Made by a program: the position numbers and the translations under genes
Part shown: positions 58,878-64,000 of the stretch, piece after piece
Layout: each line of letters opens with the position of its first letter
Position numbering within the stretch: position 1 is the stretch's first letter
Notes under the pieces: generated by a model
Seen by the model: only the letters and a program-made list of their open reading frames with translations
What the model was told of the DNA's origin: nothing
The model's database searches: none
Origin: Nematostella vectensis
Taxonomy: Eukaryota > Cnidaria > Anthozoa > Actiniaria > Edwardsiidae
Reading direction: 5' to 3'
DNA: 64,000 bases
NCBI RefSeq assembly: GCF_932526225.1
Contig: NC_064040.1
Coordinates: 2,177,501-2,241,500 of the forward strand

Positions 58878-61800
58878 TGACAAAAGAGTCGATTCTATTA
58901 CATTGCTAAGATGGGCTTTTGAAGGTCGTCTATGCCTTGGATGAATCTATGAGTATCCGGGTCTGGTGATGTTTAGTTTGCATTTTTGACGTTTTGGAGT
59001 TGGGCCTATATTTTACAGGCGTCTCAGGGTGTTATGGCAATGAAAGACTTAAAGGGACAGCGTCATGGTACTGCGCATGTCAGTGTTTATTGTAGGCTTT
59101 TAATCGCCTACAAATAGTTGAACTTTTTAAAAGCTGTCAATACCTTGTTAAAATAATATGCAATATTTTATTGAATGCAATATTTTATAGAAACTACGTT
59201 TATTGACAGTTTGTGGTCATTTTCTTTGAATTTAAGTCCCCCACATGTACCAAAAGCTCATAAGTCAGTATTAGAGTTTACTAAATTTCATTGTGTCAGG
59301 GTCAGAGAGCTATTGAAAGCACTTACCATGGCACTGCCCCTTTAAATAGCTGTAAAAAAAAAAAAAAGGGAAGAGAAAATAGCTGGATGGGGTCTCTGTT
59401 GGTTTTGTTTTAGTTTTAGTTTTCTTTTATTATAATTTTTTCTGGGGTGGGGGAAGGGGGAATTCAGCTTAAAATTGCCTGTGGTCAATTCAACCAACTA
59501 AGCAACTAGTACAAAAGATGTTGGTTTTGCAGTCTTTTATTCAATACTTTCAAGGTTATCATGCAATTCTGTAGTTTGACTGGAAATATATACTTTTTTT
59601 CTATTCATTTACAGTTCTATATGTACAGTGTGACCATAGTCATGATTACAATTATTTATAATAATTTTTACCCACTAACAGAAACCAACTTGACTGCAAA
59701 AAACTCACTGTAAAGCATAAGATATTAGGCATTTCTTTCATGTGGCTGTGAGGTTGACCTGTCAACATCTACAGGGGCCACACTCAACTCGGAATCATAG
59801 GGGTCCATAAAAGCAAGGTGTCGCAGAACCTTTTCCTGCCTTCCTTACTCTCCTTCACCAGGAACACCTGTGCAGCCGACACCCTTAGGTGGATGGGGTG
59901 CACAGGTGCTTTGGGTGTGGCCCTGAAGATGGCACAGTGACCACAAGATGTACCAGAATGAAATTGTATATACTGTAAAAACATGTGAGTAGAAAACAGT
60001 CAATAGCCATGGAGTTTTCAGTGTGTTGTACATGTTATACATGTTTTAGGATTTACCTAATTACTTACAGTATTTTTTTATATAGAATTTTTTACTTGTA
60101 TAATTTAGATGAGTAATACATACTTTTTATAGTATGTTGTAGAACTCGTCTCGTTCCTCCTAAATAACAATCAAAATTATGTTTGTTATTATCTTCGTGC
60201 AAAGGAACCTACAGTAGTTTTTTAATCAGATAATTGTTTTTCCTTCAACACTCCCCTGTTATTTCAACAGCTCTCCCTTGAGTTTGCTTGTCTTAGAAAT
60301 AGACCTTGTTTGATAAACAAAGACATGTTACCCACTTATTCAATAATAGGTAACAACTGCAATATTGTACTGTATGAAAAGAGTGCCCCTCCCCCTTCTA
60401 ATGTTGACATCAGTAAATCTAGCAAGCTCATTTTGCTAGATGTATGATGTATACCAGGCTTGTATCCTCCAGGTCCATTTCCATACTCCGTGAAGACTTC
60501 TGAAACCATCTTGGATGCCATTACGGAATTGACCCGGAGACCCGGAGAAAAATTCACGAGGGGGAGGGCCAGTCAACACTCCTCTCCCCAAAGTCAGACG
60601 GTTGTTTGGATGGTCTGTTTTTTTTTTTTTTTTTTCTTATTTTTCCGAAAACTACGCAGGAGTGAGAGGGGTTAAGCACTACGAAAAAAAAAATTGAATA
60701 GAAAAAAAAAAAAAAAAGAAAAAGAAAAAAGGCCATTGGCATAGGATCGAACCCGACCTGAAAAACAAAACGGAAACCATACATACGGATTACCCAATCG
60801 GTATGGCAGCACAAGGCTTTTACGGAAGGCTGTAAAGAACCCGAAGGCCCCAAGCACCGATATTTCCGGCGAATATGCTGTACAACACTCTTGCAAGGTA
60901 TTCCGACCCGCGCATTAATGGGGAGGACAATAACCAGGATCCCAGGCCTGTAATACGGTTACGCCACGCACAGCTCGCTGAGATAGAGGATGAAAAAAAT
61001 ACAGGTCTATTTGGGCGTCTTGAGTCCCTTGGGGGCTCGCTATGTCGGCGCGTGGCATCGTAACGCACGGGCGCATTGTCTTTTATCGTGTACAGGACAT
61101 CAAACAAGCGAAGAAAGAAAAACGTTTTTTTTTTTGGGAACCGTTTTTTTATATCATGCAAAAAGCGAAAATAAATAGAAATAAATAAAGTGCGATTTGG
61201 CGATTCTGTTTTTCTTTGTAGAGCTTATTAAGCTATTCACCGGCCTAAATATTCATAAAAGAAAATAAAAAATGCAATGAAGGACGTAAGGGGGAGAGGT
61301 TTGTAAAATCGCATAGAATATCGACAAAATCCGCAATACTGTCTACGCTGACTAAGTATAGCTGTATTTCACTTTAACCCTTTCACTCCTGGGTACTTTT
61401 GAGCAACATTGTAAGAAAAACAGACTGAAAACAGAAACCTCCCCCCCTATTTCAAGTCCAACACTACCAGTTAAGCTAAGCTACCGCTGACCCAAGACGG
61501 TATGCCTTGAAGTTTCCAACAATGTACTGCGGTGCCTTTTCTTTGTAGCGACGGCACTGCTACAGCCTGTTGCTTACAACAGTTTTGCTTGTAATTTGCT
61601 TAAAAATTACAGCTTTTTCACATCTGGAGAGTGCCTTAGGACATCATGAAGTTTTTTTGGGCATAATTAATGCTGTGCTTATGGATGTTTGCACGCTGAG
61701 GTTGATTCAATGGGATAATTCCTTGTCTGGGCTTCACCAAGTGAGGAAGGAATTTTCTGGTGAATGGCCTCATAACTCTCCAATGTGGGCCATCTTTGCT

Positions 61801-62212
61801 ACCCAACCTTATTCAAAAATTGTTTTCAGGCTTATTCTGGGTTCCTTGGACCTGGAAATGTTTTGTTTGGCTTCGGGGCAAAGAGACTTAAAAAAAAAAC
61901 TGTTATGATTCTGGGGGAGGAGATTGCCCGCCTGTCTGTCAAGGTGTTTCCAAGACTCCCATGATGCAGTGCAGGCATGCAAAATAGGCTAACAATGGTG
62001 ACTCGCTTCTAATGGAGGTTCTAGCATTGATTATTGTGACTGATTGCTGTAAAATGGGACCTGACGGAGCGCAATAAAGGTATCCATTGGTGACTTGATC
62101 TGTGTTTGCTTGTCTCTATTTGTAGTTCGGAATTTTGTGTCTTTTTTGGTAAGGAATGTTTCTAAGTTTAAGCATTTTATTACGAATTGGTCAGCAATTA
62201 AGGTTGATATTT
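58878..62212 (+). repeat. Array copy 15 (3335 bp)
   Basis: TTAA at the MITE end, GAGGACAATA (~60923), TCGCATAGAA as in copy 13. Confidence 0.98.
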
Positions 62213-64000
62213 TGACAAAAGAGTCGATTCTATTACATTGCTAAGATGGGCTTTTGAAGGTCGTCTATGCCTTGGATGAATCTATGAGTATCCGGGTCTG
62301 GTGATGTTTAGTTTGCATTTTTGACGTTTTGGAGTTGGGCCTATATTTTACAGGCGTCTCAGGGTGTTATGGCAATGAAAGACTTAAAGGGACAGCGTCA
62401 TGGTACTGCGCATGTCAGTGTTTATTGTAGGCTTTTAATCGCCTACAAATAGTTGAACTTTTTAAAAGCTGTCAATACCTTGTTAAAATAATATGCAATA
62501 TTTTATTGAATGCAATATTTTATAGAAACTACGTTTATTGACAGTTTGTGGTCATTTTCTTTGAATTTAAGTCCCCCACATGTACCAAAAGCTCATAAGT
62601 CAGTATTAGAGTTTACTAAATTTCATTGTGTCAGGGTCAGAGAGCTATTGAAAGCACTTACCATGGCACTGCCCCTTTAAATAGCTGTAAAAAAAAAAAA
62701 AAGGGAAGAGAAAATAGCTGGATGGGGTCTCTGTTGGTTTTGTTTTAGTTTTAGTTTTCTTTTATTATAATTTTTTCTGGGGTGGGGGAAGGGGGAATTC
62801 AGCTTAAAATTGCCTGTGGTCAATTCAACCAACTAAGCAACTAGTACAAAAGATGTTGGTTTTGCAGTCTTTTATTCAATACTTTCAAGGTTATCATGCA
62901 ATTCTGTAGTTTGACTGGAAATATATACTTTTTTTCTATTCATTTACAGTTCTATATGTACAGTGTGACCATAGTCATGATTACAATTATTTATAATAAT
63001 TTTTACCCACTAACAGAAACCAACTTGACTGCAAAAAACTCACTGTAAAGCATAAGATATTAGGCATTTCTTTCATGTGGCTGTGAGGTTGACCTGTCAA
63101 CATCTACAGGGGCCACACTCAACTCGGAATCATAGGGGTCCATAAAAGCAAGGTGTCGCAGAACCTTTTCCTGCCTTCCTTACTCTCCTTCACCAGGAAC
63201 ACCTGTGCAGCCGACACCCTTAGGTGGATGGGGTGCACAGGTGCTTTGGGTGTGGCCCTGAAGATGGCACAGTGACCACAAGATGTACCAGAATGAAATT
63301 GTATATACTGTAAAAACATGTGAGTAGAAAACAGTCAATAGCCATGGAGTTTTCAGTGTGTTGTACATGTTATACATGTTTTAGGATTTACCTAATTACT
63401 TACAGTATTTTTTTAAATAGAATTTTTTACTTGTATAATTTAGATGAGTAATACATACTTTTTATAGTATGTTGTAGAACTCGTCTCGTTCCTCCTAAAT
63501 AACAATCAAAATTATGTTTGTTATTATCTTCGTGCAAAGGAACCTACAGTAGTTTTTTAATCAGATAATTGTTTTTCCTTCAACACTCCCCTGTTATTTC
63601 AACAGCTCTCCCTTGAGTTTGCTTGTCTTAGAAATAGACCTTGTTTGATAAACAAAGACATGTTACCCACTTATTCAATAATAGGTAACAACTGCAATAT
63701 TGTACTGTATGAAAAGAGTGCCCCTCCCCCTTCTAATGTTGACATCAGTAAATCTAGCAAGCTCATTTTGCTAGATGTATGATGTATACCAGGCTTGTAT
63801 CCTCCAGGTCCATTTCCATACTCCGTGAAGACTTCTGAAACCATCTTGGATGCCATTACGGAATTGACCCGGAGACCCGGAGAAAAATTCACGAGGGGGA
63901 GGGCCAGTCAACACTCCTCTCCCCAAAGTCAGACGGTTGTTTGGATGGTCTGTTTTTTTTTTTTTTTTCTTATTTTTCCGAAAACTACGCAGGAGTGAGA
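62213..64000 (+). repeat. Array copy 16 (cut by the window end)
   Basis: TTAA at the MITE end combined with AAATAGAAT (~63414), unlike copies 13-15. The array continues beyond the window. Confidence 0.97.

Larger units (their letters stand above)
12394..64000 (+). repeat. Macrosatellite: head-to-tail array of a ~3.33-kb unit
   Basis: The anchor TGACAAAAGAGTCGATTC recurs at 15537, 18873, 22211, 25546, 28885, 32224, 35541, 38873, 42206, 45540, 48874, 52208, 55543, 58878 and 62213. All copies are in one orientation, with unit lengths of 3317-3339 bp. Most length differences are in A/T/C homopolymers; substitutions are few. Neither end is reached: the left is cut by a gap, the right by the window. 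No known RNA gene or protein family is recognised in the unit. Confidence 0.99.

Overview
The window is eukaryotic, most likely animal nuclear DNA. It has AT-rich intergenic sequence, a gene with five phase-consistent GT-AG introns, AATAAA poly(A) signals, and many short non-autonomous DNA-transposon-like repeats and minisatellites. The one recognisable protein is a type II membrane protein of the DUF229 group (alkaline-phosphatase/sulfatase-like fold), a family common in cnidarians and other invertebrates. I lean towards an anthozoan-like invertebrate but cannot prove it. A run of exactly 200 N (12194-12393) marks a scaffolding gap.

Layout. 1-1455 is a diverged, partial copy of the same 3.33-kb unit that fills the right side of the window. 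1456-6311 is repeat-rich. It holds a ~1.04-kb element with 33-bp inverted ends (2009-3046), a perfect 30-bp-arm hairpin (2314-2379) belonging to a dispersed repeat, an unrecognised 314-residue single-exon minus-strand ORF (3051-3995), and a hAT-like foldback element (5169-5853) built of alternating 59- and 49-bp repeats. 6312-11463 is the DUF229 gene: six exons, 855 residues. Tandem repeats touch the splice sites of its introns 3, 4 and 5. 11464-12193 holds its poly(A) signal, a long hairpin, and a possible terminal exon of a convergent minus-strand gene. After the gap, 12394-64000 is a head-to-tail macrosatellite: a truncated copy, 14 complete copies of 3317-3339 bp, and a copy cut by the window end.

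The macrosatellite unit is the most unusual thing here. Copies are nearly identical. They differ by homopolymer length, a few substitutions, one 17-bp deletion in copy 7 and a scatter of shared variants. Two biallelic variants occur in all four combinations, so units have exchanged sequence. Other variants alternate between copies (8 and 10; 12 and 14), which suggests duplication of two-unit blocks. Each unit contains a TTAA-flanked MITE-like segment, a CpG-rich 736-bp block with ~20-bp inverted ends, short ORFs with no recognised homology, and an AATAAA with a downstream GU-rich stretch. I recognise no rRNA, snRNA, spliced leader, histone or toxin gene in it. Its function, if any, is unknown.

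The genes do not form an evident pathway. The DUF229 gene and the orphan ORF are divergently oriented about 2.3 kb apart. The DUF229 gene and the putative minus-strand terminal exon converge tail to tail across the 11594-11663 hairpin.
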